Below, one piece after another: positions 1-8,227 of a stretch of DNA of 14,573 nt (positions within the stretch are counted from its first letter, which is position 1; each line of letters opens with the position of its first letter). Below the pieces are notes generated by a model. That model had not been told where the DNA came from. It did no database searches and worked only from the letters and a program-made list of their open reading frames with translations. Made by a program: the position numbers and the translations under genes. The stretch comes from Beroe ovata (lineage: Eukaryota > Ctenophora > Nuda > Beroida > Beroidae), in the NCBI GenBank assembly GCA_946803715.1, contig CAMPET010000043.1, positions 345,292 to 359,864 on the forward strand, written 5' to 3'.

Positions 1-79
1 ACACACACAGAGTAGGGCAACTGTCTATAACGAAATCTGTCAATTATGACAGGATGAAGAAAGTGGTGGCAGTCAGGTC

Positions 80-227
80 CATTCAAAGGATATTGCGACA
101 ATTATAGACCCCCGATTATTGACCCCTTGATATTTGACTTTACCCTAACCCTAACCATAACAGTAACCAAACCCCCAACCCTAACTGCAATTGTCGGGGG
201 GTCAATTGACGCTCTACGCATTCAAAG
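80..227. mobile_element. Small inverted-repeat element with telomere-like core and 9-bp flanking direct repeat
   Basis: The direct repeat cattcaaag at 80-88 and 219-227 flanks about 130 bp. Imperfect inverted arms lie just inside: gcgacaattatagaccccc at 95-113 against the complement of ggggggtcaattgacgc at 195-211. The core (about 141-185) has ccctaaccctaacc-type sequence. It looks like a non-autonomous element. The six outermost bases of the arms do not match, which lowers confidence. Confidence 0.45.
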
Positions 228-484
228 AGGAGCTGTTGTCATGTGGACAAAAATCATAGATTGTCATAGTAACGACATATTGAGGGTGATAGTTTAAATA
301 TCCCGGGGGTGTTGATGAATGGTGTCAAACTAATATAAACATTGCTATTGGCAACAACAGACAATAACACCATCGGAGGTTGGTATAGGTACGAAGGCTT
401 AGGAAGAAAAGAAACATTTAAACTAAGATCCATGAATTGCTCCACACATTTGCTCATGATGTCAAATGTACATTAACCCACTTA

Positions 485-517
485 AACACACACAAACACA
501 CAACCACACACACACAA

Positions 518-546
<29 letters not shown>
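485..546. repeat. CA/TG microsatellite
   Basis: Mostly (CA)n with a few CAAA and CC interruptions. A shorter run of the same type is at 600-610, and the first ten bases of the window are also (AC)n. Open frames reading Thr-His repeats here are artefacts. Confidence 0.95.
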
Positions 547-548
<2 letters not shown>

Positions 549-589
549 ATCCCCTGTTTTCTCCACATCAAGATACAAGCACAGGGGAT
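549..589. repeat. 9-bp inverted repeat next to the CA run
   Basis: Perfect arms atcccctgt and acaggggat are separated by 23 nt, immediately after the CA microsatellite. Function unknown. Confidence 0.5.
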
Positions 590-1040
590 CAAAACAAAGC
601 ACACACACGCACATTGTGGGGAATCTGGTCATATTATTATATTGTTGGTTAATGAACAGCTGATGGGATTGTGGTAATTCCTGAGGGCACTCAGGAGGTA
701 TTGAGTTTCCTGTAGGGCCGGGCCACCACCTGGGAGGAGTGGAGTATAGTAGTGCGTCACTCGATTCTTTCCTTGGATCTCATAATTTACCAAGTTCACG
801 GTACCTATCATAGGGGCAACACGTTGTTTTCACGTGGTTGTAACGTGGTCAGATAAACTACTCATTATCGCATTCTGTGAAAATGGTTTAGGAGAACAGC
901 TGTGCGATAAGTTAGAACTACTCTGAGAGAAACACCGCAAAGATCGCCAATAAATACATGATAGGTAAAACTTTACTTTGAGTCAAATATTCTGGTAGGT
1001 ATCTCTGAGAGATGCTGTGAGTTAGGAAATGCCAGAATAT

Positions 1041-1070
1041 GGCATAGCATGGCATAGCATGGCATCTCAT
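1041..1070. repeat. Three tandem 10-bp units (ggcatagcat)
   Basis: Two exact copies are followed by a third with two changes (ggcatctcat). It is a small tandem repeat with no known role. Confidence 0.8.
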
Positions 1071-2094
1071 GAAGTCTTTCATTATACACACACAAACTAT
1101 AGGGGCGTGTAAAGGTATATGCGTGTGTACTGTGTAGGTATGTAACATAACTATCTGCTATAGTATCATATAATGGAATGATCACCCCATTATGTGGCAA
1201 TACCTTATACCAAGTTGTTACGAATATATTGCAGCTATAGGTGATGAATCTCATTAATAGTTGCATATTATCTCTGAACGGAAAATAATCACAGATAGGC
1301 AATCTGTTTGTACGAGCAAAATGTGCTGAAAACGAAACCGAGTAGTGGCGTCATACCCCTGGGCTCCTCAATCTCGAAACGTGACCAAACAACAAGTTCG
1401 CCCACTGGTGTCATTGAAAGAACACCAGTACCCACTAATTAGACACGCTTACTACAACCGTTGCTTACAATTTACAACCGTTGCAAAGTATCGCTATCAC
1501 ACACATACTGCGGTTTCGACTGTGTTTACGATCAAAACAGGGCCAGCCGTATTGTAAACCGAAACAACAATGGTCTTTTGATGAATTTAATAAAATATTA
1601 AAACTTAATGAAATATCTTCAACACGATATTTTAACTTGTGTTAACACGAAACACACGACTATAAACATGGACAATGAACAACGACACCAATGGTATTAA
1701 ACTTCACCGTTACAAATTACCATGGCAACAATATCATGATCACCACAACACTGTGACTTTTCCACGATAGCATTATCATTTATCGGGAGATAAAACCACA
1801 AGTACCATTGAGGCTAGGTATTAGCACTACCGCGCTATGGCATCACTTTCTATGATATGATACCTCAATCATTACATGGTCTATTATCATAGCATCACAT
1901 ACTCATACTGGATTCTGGAAGTGGAACAGTTTAACAAATTTGAAATAATACCGAATCCACGCACAAAGAAACAAATATTAGAGACAACGTCGAATGCAAA
2001 GTGGAATGAATGTACCTACACTTATAATGATCACACTGATAATGTAGACTTATAATGAACATGGAAAAGTACAAGCGCGCGGCGCAGTGGCCTG

Positions 2095-2126
2095 TCACGT
2101 GATCTAAATTGATTGTGTGTCACGTG
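2095..2126. promoter_or_regulatory. Paired E-boxes (CACGTG)
   Basis: Palindromic tcacgtga (2095-2102) and cacgtg (2121-2126) lie 25 bp apart beside a GC-rich patch (gcgcgcggcgc at 2075-2085). bHLH-ZIP factors bind such sites, but no gene start is seen nearby. CACGTG also occurs at 831 and near 9006, so this may be chance. Confidence 0.25.
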
Positions 2127-2751
2127 GCATATATCGCCTCGCGCTGTATACACTTGGGTACGTTCATTTGGTTTCCCCTATGCTATTGATTTCTTCGTGT
2201 ATTGATGCTCCCTTGAGTTCGATGCACTCTTTAAAAAACTTTTTTTAAACTTTTTTTTAACTTTTAGTTAAGACTAAATCCGAAAAATGCTTCTCAAAAA
2301 ACTAAATCCACGGTGTAAAAAGTGCGTTCTTACACCTAGGAATTGGATTTGACCTTGGATTTGATTGTTTGAGAGGTATATTTTTGGAATCTTTTTCTAC
2401 CGTCTTCGTAGCATGGAATTCTATGAGTATGACAGTGATCGACTAGTGTCAACATTTGGCGACTTACAATAGGGGCCAAACAGAACATGCGGTGATGAAT
2501 GTGAGTTAGAGCTCTTCACATGGTAGAGAAAACGTGATGCACGTACGTTTTGTTTCGACACGTGTCACTACAATAGAAATCTTACCTCTAATAAAAGTTG
2601 CATCTCTTGTCATGACCTATTAAAGGGTGCATATTTTGTTCCCTATTACGAATGAAACACAAGGTACAACAATTGAGAAAGTCACAATAAAAACCCAAAT
2701 TTGGGGGGGGTCCAACTACCAGCGGCCATTTGCCTAAAAAAATCCCGATTT

Positions 2752-2765
2752 CGGCCAGCTGGCCG
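2752..2765. repeat. Perfect 14-bp palindrome with GGCC-rich surround
   Basis: The palindrome cggccagctggccg is followed by repeated atggcc units up to about 2780, in otherwise AT-rich DNA. Function unknown. Confidence 0.5.
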
Positions 2766-3204
2766 ATGGCCGGATGGCCATTTTTTTCTCTTTTGCCTTC
2801 CAGAATCGCCCACAAGCATCAAAGTTGATGATAGTAAGAGAGAAAGTTATAGCAATTCATACAAGGAACATTTTCTGGTACTTTTAGTGAGGGGTATGTC
2901 GTAGGTAGGTAGGTTTGTCATGAATCGGTTACTTCATTCTCCTATCAACTTATTTCATGTGATGTGTGCTGTGATAGTGATTTCTGTACCCAAAAAAGTG
3001 AGCAATGCGCATATCATGGACTGATAATAGCCCGACTGTCCTTGTTATTGGTTATAGGCTCGGGAGGCTCAAGATATTTTGGGTNCAGTTTTTATCGATG
3101 ATTGCCACCATTCTATGTTAGTATGTACAAATAGTGAATCTTGAACTCCTAGCAGCAGCCATCTAGATCTCAGATAACACGCACAAAAAACAGTTATCCG
3201 TGTA

Positions 3205-4875
3205 TCAAAGTTCATACTTTTCATCCATAACCCGAACCCTAGCATTATTTGCAATACTTTCTCCCCTCACCTTTCCTCTCCCTTCCTCACTCCTCACACT
3301 CCCCCTTTCTTCACCCCACCCCTCCTCACTCCTCTCACTCGCCCTTTCCTCACTCCTCACTTCCCTTTCCTCCTCACCCCACACCTCCTCAACCCTCATC
3401 TTTCCCCTCCCCTCCTCACCCCTCACTTCCCTTGTCTCCCCACTCCTCCCCTCCTCACTACTCACACTCCCCCTTTCCTCACCCCTTACTTCCCTTTCCT
3501 CCATACTTCTCACTCCTCCACCCAGGTACTGCCTGAATATAAGAAGCGGGTCCTGATGACTATGTTTGTGGAACGACACCAGGAACCTATGTGACAGCAT
3601 GTCACCGCTGTACTGTGACGGATATGTCTGATGGAGAGATTTGCTCGGTACCATGGCAACGCCCACCCTGTTCTCAACACAAGATCCCAGCCACATGTCA
3701 TCAGGTGAGTCGGCCCTCGGACACCGGCACCCGGCATCTAGGATAGCTGTGACCATAGGGCGGGATAGGATCATACCAGATCCCCCAGTGGGGTACGAGT
3801 ATCCCTGACTGGGATGGGGGCCGAAACCGAACCCATATCTCTCTCCGAGCATAAGCTTGTCAAGGTGGTTGTGACAGGCCAGTAGGCGTTGTAACCGAGT
3901 GAAGTTCATGATGGTGTCATCATCCACGATAACAAGCCACTTCTTACCACTCCACTCCCTGCTTAGAGCAAATTCCTCAATCATTCTGCTCAGTTTAGCG
4001 CAGTGACCGGAGACTGTGTTCGGTATTCCTATACTCAATGTGGGAGTAGTGTCATCAGTGACGTCACTGAAGTATCGGATGTGCTTCACGTTAACAGCAC
4101 TCGTCACGTTAAACACAGGTATCCGAGTTCTGTGGTACTTCTCACATGTCTTGACAAATACCACTATATCGTCAGTATTGACTGGTATCCCACAGTTTGG
4201 TTCGGAATACTGCACAGTTGATACACACTCATCATCTTGACTTGACATGAGTGGTTTGTTGATACAAAACTCCGGGACATGAGTCAGGGTGATGTTTTGC
4301 TTGTGGTAAAACATGGCTACCTCATGCTGCACATCTATCGTGAAAAACTTCCTCTCCTGATCTCCTCCCCTCAACTTCTCCACTGAGTGTCGCAGTAACG
4401 CCCCACTTATTACCCAGCCTGCCTCGAAGTCAGGATAGTGGAACGATTGCGGAGAGTTGATGAATGCGAAGTGGTGGATGATGGACGGTTCTGAGTCGTG
4501 TAGAGCATGACCGAGAAACAGCATATCCTCGGGGTTGTATCTGGTGAGAAGGTTGACCAGTCCTCGCACACTGACCTCTGTGTTTTCCTCACATAGGAAC
4601 ATCCAGTCAATCGTGGTATCCTCGTGTATGGACAACAGCTCCCCTAGAACAGGGAGTATTGTCCACGCATTTCTGTGAAACGGCCATACCTCGTGAAGCA
4701 GATGGACAGTAATGTCCAGGTTGCTCATCTCTGCTGTCTGTCTCATGATGTCTGATCTGAGTCTAGCTGCTCGAGATACACTGTATGAGTCGGGTGAGTC
4801 TCGTATCACTATAGCAACGCGAGGAGACAAGCCGGTTACTATGGAGACAAGCAGGATTACCACCTGAGCTCTCAT
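3205..4875 (-). CDS. B3GLCT: Beta-1,3-glucosyltransferase (O-fucose-specific, TSR glycosylation), single coding exon
   Basis: This predicts a 556-residue soluble ER glycosyltransferase that adds glucose beta-1,3 to O-linked fucose on thrombospondin type 1 repeats. Residues 1-17 form a signal peptide (MRAQVVILLVSIVTG). The N-terminal non-catalytic half shows family landmarks such as AWTILP (70-75), LGHALHD (121-127), YPDFEAGW (147-154) and PEFC (201-204). The fringe-like catalytic half has WLVIVDDDT with the metal-binding DDD at 318-320, LGERYG (343-348), TGGSGM (363-368), PDDMWLG (391-397) and SFHKH (434-438). I chose the ATG at 4873-4875 because a splice acceptor (ttcag, preceded by ctaac) lies 3 nt upstream and a signal peptide follows at once. 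The frame is also open upstream to an ATG at 5022. Human B3GLCT is about 498 residues; the excess is mostly a Glu/Arg/Gly/Ser repeat tail (about 454-539). The protein ends DEKYEL, comparable to the REEL end of the human enzyme. Identity is secure; the tail being translated is likely but unproven. Confidence 0.93.
   Translation of the reverse strand: MRAQVVILLVSIVTGLSPRVAIVIRDSPDSYSVSRAARLRSDIMRQTAEMSNLDITVHLLHEVWPFHRNAWTILPVLGELLSIHEDTTIDWMFLCEENTEVSVRGLVNLLTRYNPEDMLFLGHALHDSEPSIIHHFAFINSPQSFHYPDFEAGWVISGALLRHSVEKLRGGDQERKFFTIDVQHEVAMFYHKQNITLTHVPEFCINKPLMSSQDDECVSTVQYSEPNCGIPVNTDDIVVFVKTCEKYHRTRIPVFNVTSAVNVKHIRYFSDVTDDTTPTLSIGIPNTVSGHCAKLSRMIEEFALSREWSGKKWLVIVDDDTIMNFTRLQRLLACHNHLDKLMLGERYGFGFGPHPSQGYSYPTGGSGMILSRPMVTAILDAGCRCPRADSPDDMWLGSCVENRVGVAMVPSKSLHQTYPSQYSGDMLSHRFLVSFHKHSHQDPLLIFRQYLGGGVRSMEEREVRGEERGSVSSEEGRSGETREVRGEEGRGKMRVEEVWGEEEREVRSEERASERSEEGWGEERGSVRSEEGRGKVRGESIANNARVRVMDEKYEL
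3257..3533 (-). repeat. Purine-rich minisatellite-like tract inside the B3GLCT 3' coding end
   Basis: The plus strand is almost pure C/T (cctcactcc, cttcccttt variants), so the minus strand is almost pure A/G for about 275 bp. The units are degenerate mixes of GTGAGG, AGTGAGGAG and GAAAGGG. In the B3GLCT frame it reads as repeats of V-R-G/S-E-E-R/G with no stop. Stop codons of the GTGA type fall consistently out of frame, so unit changes have kept multiples of three. Spurious open frames on the plus strand here are by-products of the biased composition. Such a tract can form triplex DNA and is prone to slippage and assembly error. Confidence 0.85.
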
Positions 4876-5142
4876 CACCTGAAATTTAGTTAGGTATTGA
4901 CTCAGACTATTGTTTTGAGTGCTACAATCCAAGGTCAACTCATCCCACGAACGATCGAAAGAGAGCCGAAGAAAAAGGGCACTCTTGGATATTGACAAAT
5001 AGACACTTAAAAGCAGGTTCATACTGATCACAGGAGATTTTTCAACAGATAGGTACTACACAATGACAAACGTACAGTCGCAGTACTGAGTACCCAGTAT
5101 TATAGCCGCTGTACTCACGAATACAGTGCGGAAAGGAATGAG

Positions 5143-5149
5143 TTTTATA
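5143..5149 (-). promoter_or_regulatory. Alternative TATA box (TATAAAA) upstream of B3GLCT
   Basis: This is a consensus TATAAAA on the minus strand. A start about 30 bp downstream (near 5119) would allow an unspliced transcript whose first in-frame ATG is at 5020-5022. That would add 49 residues (beginning MNLLLSVYLS) before the internal Met at 4873-4875. It competes with the spliced model; nothing in the sequence settles which is used. Confidence 0.25.
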
Positions 5150-5710
5150 CACTGCTGCTACCTCTCGGTGTTGGGTACAATGTATAGACCGCCATATCAT
5201 TATCAGATCATGCCTCACAGAGAGTTTACTACCGCAGGCGTAGACACAAGTGTCAACGTGTATACTGATACATTCCGATCGCTGGTACCTTCCTATATTG
5301 TGCCTTTTTAGGTAGCTTCGAGAAATCGAATTATGTATTGGTTGAATTATCGAGAAATTATTATCGATGAAAGGCGAGATATACCTAAAGGTAGGTTATG
5401 AAACATTCTCAGTTTTTGCACATTACACTTCCCGACCCTTTCCCCTTCTTCAAGTTCAAGCTCATGAAGATATTGTTCCATACCCGCATGCATTCTTCCA
5501 TTATATTCGCACAGTACTTGATCGCTGCTCCTAAAAGTAGAACTAAAAGTAAAAGTGCAACTTCTCACGCTGCGGCCTGCGCACACTGCTAGTGCTACTC
5601 ATCGCACATTCGCACGTCATGATTTCCGATTGTCGATGTGTTTTGATCATTACTATAACATTGTTAGTGCAGTGTTATCAGTTATGGTCAGTTTGAGTTA
5701 ACTGCATGTT

Positions 5711-5750
5711 TGTAGGAATGTAGGATTTCTCCCTTCCTGGCGGGACAAGG
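5711..5750 (+). repeat. Diverged half-copy related to the 73-bp MITE-like element
   Basis: The segment contains tgtaggatttct and ccttcctggcggga, which parallel tgtaggatttca and cccttgctggcggat in the left half of the element at 5882-5915. There is no matching right arm, so it looks like a truncated or decayed relative. It may instead be shared low-complexity promoter sequence. Confidence 0.4.
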
Positions 5751-5868
5751 GCGGAATGACAATTTATTTTAACCTTTCACAGTGAAATACTGACATCAAA
5801 CTTACATAGTAAAATTCATGTTCCCGCGCTTCGTGACCCAAATACTCCGCGCGCGCGTCTCCGTGGTT

Positions 5869-5876
5869 TTTATATA
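5869..5876 (-). promoter_or_regulatory. Candidate TATA box (TATATAAA) for B3GLCT
   Basis: On the minus strand TATATAAA is followed by a (CG)5 run at 5848-5857 and, about 65-70 bp on, by the consensus donor at 5800-5805. A start about 30 bp downstream (near 5846) would give a roughly 40-nt noncoding first exon. That exon would contain a tiny upstream ATG (5818-5820). A MITE-like insertion abuts the box on its upstream side. The assignment is inferential. Confidence 0.35.
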
Positions 5877-5963
5877 GGGGCTTGTAGGATTTCACCCTAC
5901 CCTTGCTGGCGGATTGAAAATCGCGCGCACCGACGGTAGGGTAAAATCCTACAATATAGGGGC
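5873..5963. mobile_element. MITE-like inverted-repeat element with 9-bp target site duplication
   Basis: A 73-bp element (5882-5954) has 20-bp terminal inverted repeats: the left arm starts TTGTAGGATTTC and the right arm ends AAAATCCTACAA, with one mismatch. The arms flank a 33-bp centre containing GCGCGC. It is flanked exactly by the 9-bp direct repeat tataggggc (5873-5881 and 5955-5963). It is far too small to code for anything. A 9-bp duplication is typical of Mutator-like elements, but family assignment is not possible from one copy. Confidence 0.7.
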
Positions 5964-6046
5964 GCGCAATGTGAATATTTAACGGAGCCGCGCAGCGCTT
6001 GCGGAGTAATTCAGCAACGCAGGGAACAGATACACACTACACAGAG

Positions 6047-6063
6047 GTCAGATAAAATCTGAC
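6047..6063. repeat. Short perfect hairpin
   Basis: Seven-base arms gtcagat and atctgac are separated by aaa, in the region downstream of RBBP6. No T-run follows on either strand and no function is assigned. Confidence 0.5.
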
Positions 6064-6288
6064 AAAAATTCTGATGCAGCCCACGAGGGTTGGGAATACA
6101 CACAATCCATCATTTGCATTATTGGAAGTTCCAATGGAACGAAGTAAAACACTGGGATTCGGGCGGGGAATCGCAAGTTTCCAATTTTGATTGTTACAAT
6201 CGTACATTGGATTTAGACGAGTATTTGACCGATGAGTGCCACTGTAACTGTAAGCAAATCCCATCTGCTGCGTCACAGAGTCAGTTTC

Positions 6289-6310
6289 ATCACCAACTCA
6301 AGTTGGTGAT
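6289..6310. repeat. Perfect 10-bp inverted repeat with 2-nt loop
   Basis: Arms atcaccaact and agttggtgat flank ca, about 336 bp past the RBBP6 stop codon and probably within or just beyond its 3' UTR. It could form a cruciform in DNA or a hairpin in RNA. It does not match the histone mRNA stem-loop. Function unknown. Confidence 0.6.
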
Positions 6311-6645
6311 CATGTTTTGAGAGTGGGACATACAGAGAAAGTTATTTTAAAGGAATCTGAAATAAATTACAATACCAAACGGACAAATAATGAATTGACT
6401 GAAGCTACCCCGCGCATTTTAAAAATAACATAAAAATTTAACTTCATTTAAGTGACATCTATATTTACAACACTCCTTAATAACACGCAGTATGACATTA
6501 AAGAATTCCAATCACTAATTTGGAAACTGATCAGAGAATATGAAATCAAGTTCCCTAGCAGCTAAAAATATCTGAAATCAACAGGGAATTCTTCTATGTC
6601 AAGTTCAATTAAACCAACGTTTAGTCTGAAAATTTTCCGAAGATT

Positions 6646-8227
6646 CTAAGCGTCATCTTCGATACCTGATACAGCACTTTTCGAAATTCTGTGCCTCGAT
6701 TTTTTATGCGATTTAGTCTTCTTCGATTTGGCCTCGTCGGTACCATTATCAGTTATTTTACTCTTAATTTTGAGAGCCTTGGTGTCAGGGACCCCTAGGT
6801 GGACCCGTCGAGACTCACTTTTCGGAGGGGATGAAATGGAGATAGTTTTTGCCCTGGTATTACTGTCCTTCAGAGGGGTAAAATTCACCTTGATCTCCAC
6901 TCCCTTGCTCTTTGTCGGTGCAGGAGATTCATCTCTGTTCTTCTTGGAGCTCTTGCTCTTCTTACTCTTCTTCTTCACTACCTCCAAACTGTCTTGACTC
7001 TCGTCCAGCGAGGATGAACGTTTCCTCTTCTTGGATGAGATTTCCCCGTCATCCCGGGATTTCTTCTTCTTGTGCTTCCTTTTCTTCTTCTTTTCCTCTT
7101 CCTTTGCTTTCTTCTTTTTCTTTTTCTTGCGTTTTTTCTTTTCGGCTTCATACTCAGCCTTCAACTCCTTCAGCTTCTCTTTCCTCTTAAGATTGCTGAG
7201 GTACTCCTCTGTCTGAGACTGCTCAGAGTTGTCGGTGTCAGTGGAAGAGGCGTCACCATTCACCTCAGACCCGTTGACGCCGATAGAAACAGCATCGTCT
7301 TCAGATGACATCCCGTTAGATGTCCGGGGAGGGGTGTAATCGTCCTTACCCTCAAACTGTGGGGTGACGCCCCCCTTTGCTGTAGGGGTTCCCGTTCTGA
7401 TAGTGGAAGGACTGGCTATCACAAGACCTCCCTCGGGAGACTCAGGTCGGGAGATGGGGGATTGGGATGCATGAGGTGATGCTGAGACCGGAGTTAGGAC
7501 TGGTGGGAAGGGGCGGTGTTCAGAGGACTGCTGAGCTGGTGAAATTGGGGGAGGGGAGTTTCTGTCCTGAGGGAACGGGGAAGTTCTGTCAGGAGATGGA
7601 CTGGCCTTTCTCGGGGACATAATCTGCTTGGTTGTGGGGGAGATTTCTCTACTTTTGGGGCATTTTCTATCGGATCCATCGTCCGACGAATCGTCACTCG
7701 CTGAATATTCTGTCAAGGACGGCTTCGAATCATCTGTTTTATCTTTCCGACTCTTCTTATCTTTCCTATCCTTCTTCTTATGTTTCCCCCTCTTGTGTTC
7801 CTTCTTCTTCCGTGACTTGTCTCGTAAGTCAGGATCGGCATGATTACTCTGATCTCGTGACAGCTTGTTGTCCCTCATCGGTCGATCCATTTCATCCTCC
7901 CTCTGTTCCCGTGATCTCCGCTCATCACTGTCACGGTGATCGTGATTCATCACTCTCGCTCTGTCATTCTTCACATTCCTCTCTAGCCTGCCCGTAGTCC
8001 GCACCCCTCCTCTGCCCCGGAACCTGAAGTCTGGAACCCGTCTCTCAACCCGAGGCCCGCCACCCCGCATCCTGTGGAAAGTGTCCGGTCTCCTGCCGTA
8101 CTTGTCGCGGTGGTAATGTCTGAGTGGAGGGGAGGATCCCCTGGAGTTCCGGGATGGGGGCGAGTGGGACGAGAGTGAGGGGGACCGGGATCGGGAACTG
8201 GACCGGGATCGTCGCTTATCTTGCAAT
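6646..8227 (-). CDS. RBBP6: RBBP6 terminal exon: RS segment and lysine-rich tail
   Basis: This encodes the last 526 residues plus the first shared Arg codon. It opens with KRRSRSSSRSRSPS, a phosphorylatable RS segment. An Arg/Asp/Lys-rich region, an S/P-rich block with many SP and TP sites, and a strongly basic run of Lys follow. The tail ends GIEDDA and TAG at 6646-6648. The basic runs are likely nuclear-localisation signals. The Rb- and p53-binding regions of human RBBP6 cannot be identified here by eye. Acceptor cccccag. Confidence 0.93.

Larger units (their letters stand above)
1..3204. other. Gene-free left region (3' flank of B3GLCT)
   Basis: Apart from the repeats listed separately, I see no coding exon with family features on either strand. 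T-rich and A-rich runs lie at 2230-2265, and a short taggtaggtagg run at 2903-2914. The undetermined base at 3085 lies 120 bp beyond the B3GLCT stop. A GATAAA hexamer (minus strand, near 3090-3095) is a possible weak poly(A) signal for B3GLCT. AATAAA hexamers occur on the plus strand (for example 2586 and 2684) without a matching gene. Confidence 0.6.
4879..5805 (-). other. Candidate 5'-UTR intron of B3GLCT
   Basis: On the minus strand a full-consensus donor (GTAAGT, 5800-5805) and a good acceptor (aaatttcag with a ctaac branch-like motif just upstream, AG at 4879-4880) would remove 927 nt. This would leave the start ATG 3 nt into the second exon. The donor-acceptor pairing is inferred; another donor-like GTGAGT sits at 5113-5118. 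No conserved coding sequence was recognised inside. Confidence 0.4.
5032..6645. other. Region between B3GLCT and RBBP6: 3' flank and promoter
   Basis: No coding gene was recognised. It should contain the RBBP6 3' UTR (no AATAAA was found on the minus strand just past the stop; TTTATT on the plus strand first appears at 5763). Below that lie the B3GLCT upstream sequences. A GC-rich patch with CG and GCGCGC runs lies at 5825-6010. Small open frames at 5126-5311, 5398-5592 and 6090-6320 show no family features. Confidence 0.6.

Noticed and set aside
141-185. True telomere or chromosome end
   Set aside because: Only two to three degenerate ccctaa units, internal to an inverted-repeat element and followed by ordinary sequence.
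437-663. Thr/His-repeat open frames over the CA run
   Set aside because: Microsatellite translation artefacts with no start context or conserved residues.
3205-3524. The purine-rich tract as an intron beginning at GTGAGA after LGGG
   Set aside because: A donor-like site exists, but no convincing downstream exon is seen and the open frame ends in KYEL, matching the family's ER-retrieval end. Kept as the main alternative only.
3200-3556. Plus-strand open frames rich in Ser/Pro/Leu (118 and 95 codons)
   Set aside because: They come from the C/T-rich strand of the B3GLCT tail repeat, which lacks stops in several frames; no domain or start context supports them.
6728-7308. Plus-strand hydrophobic open frames (Phe/Leu/Ser-rich)
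   Set aside because: Antisense shadows of the lysine- and serine-rich RBBP6 tail.
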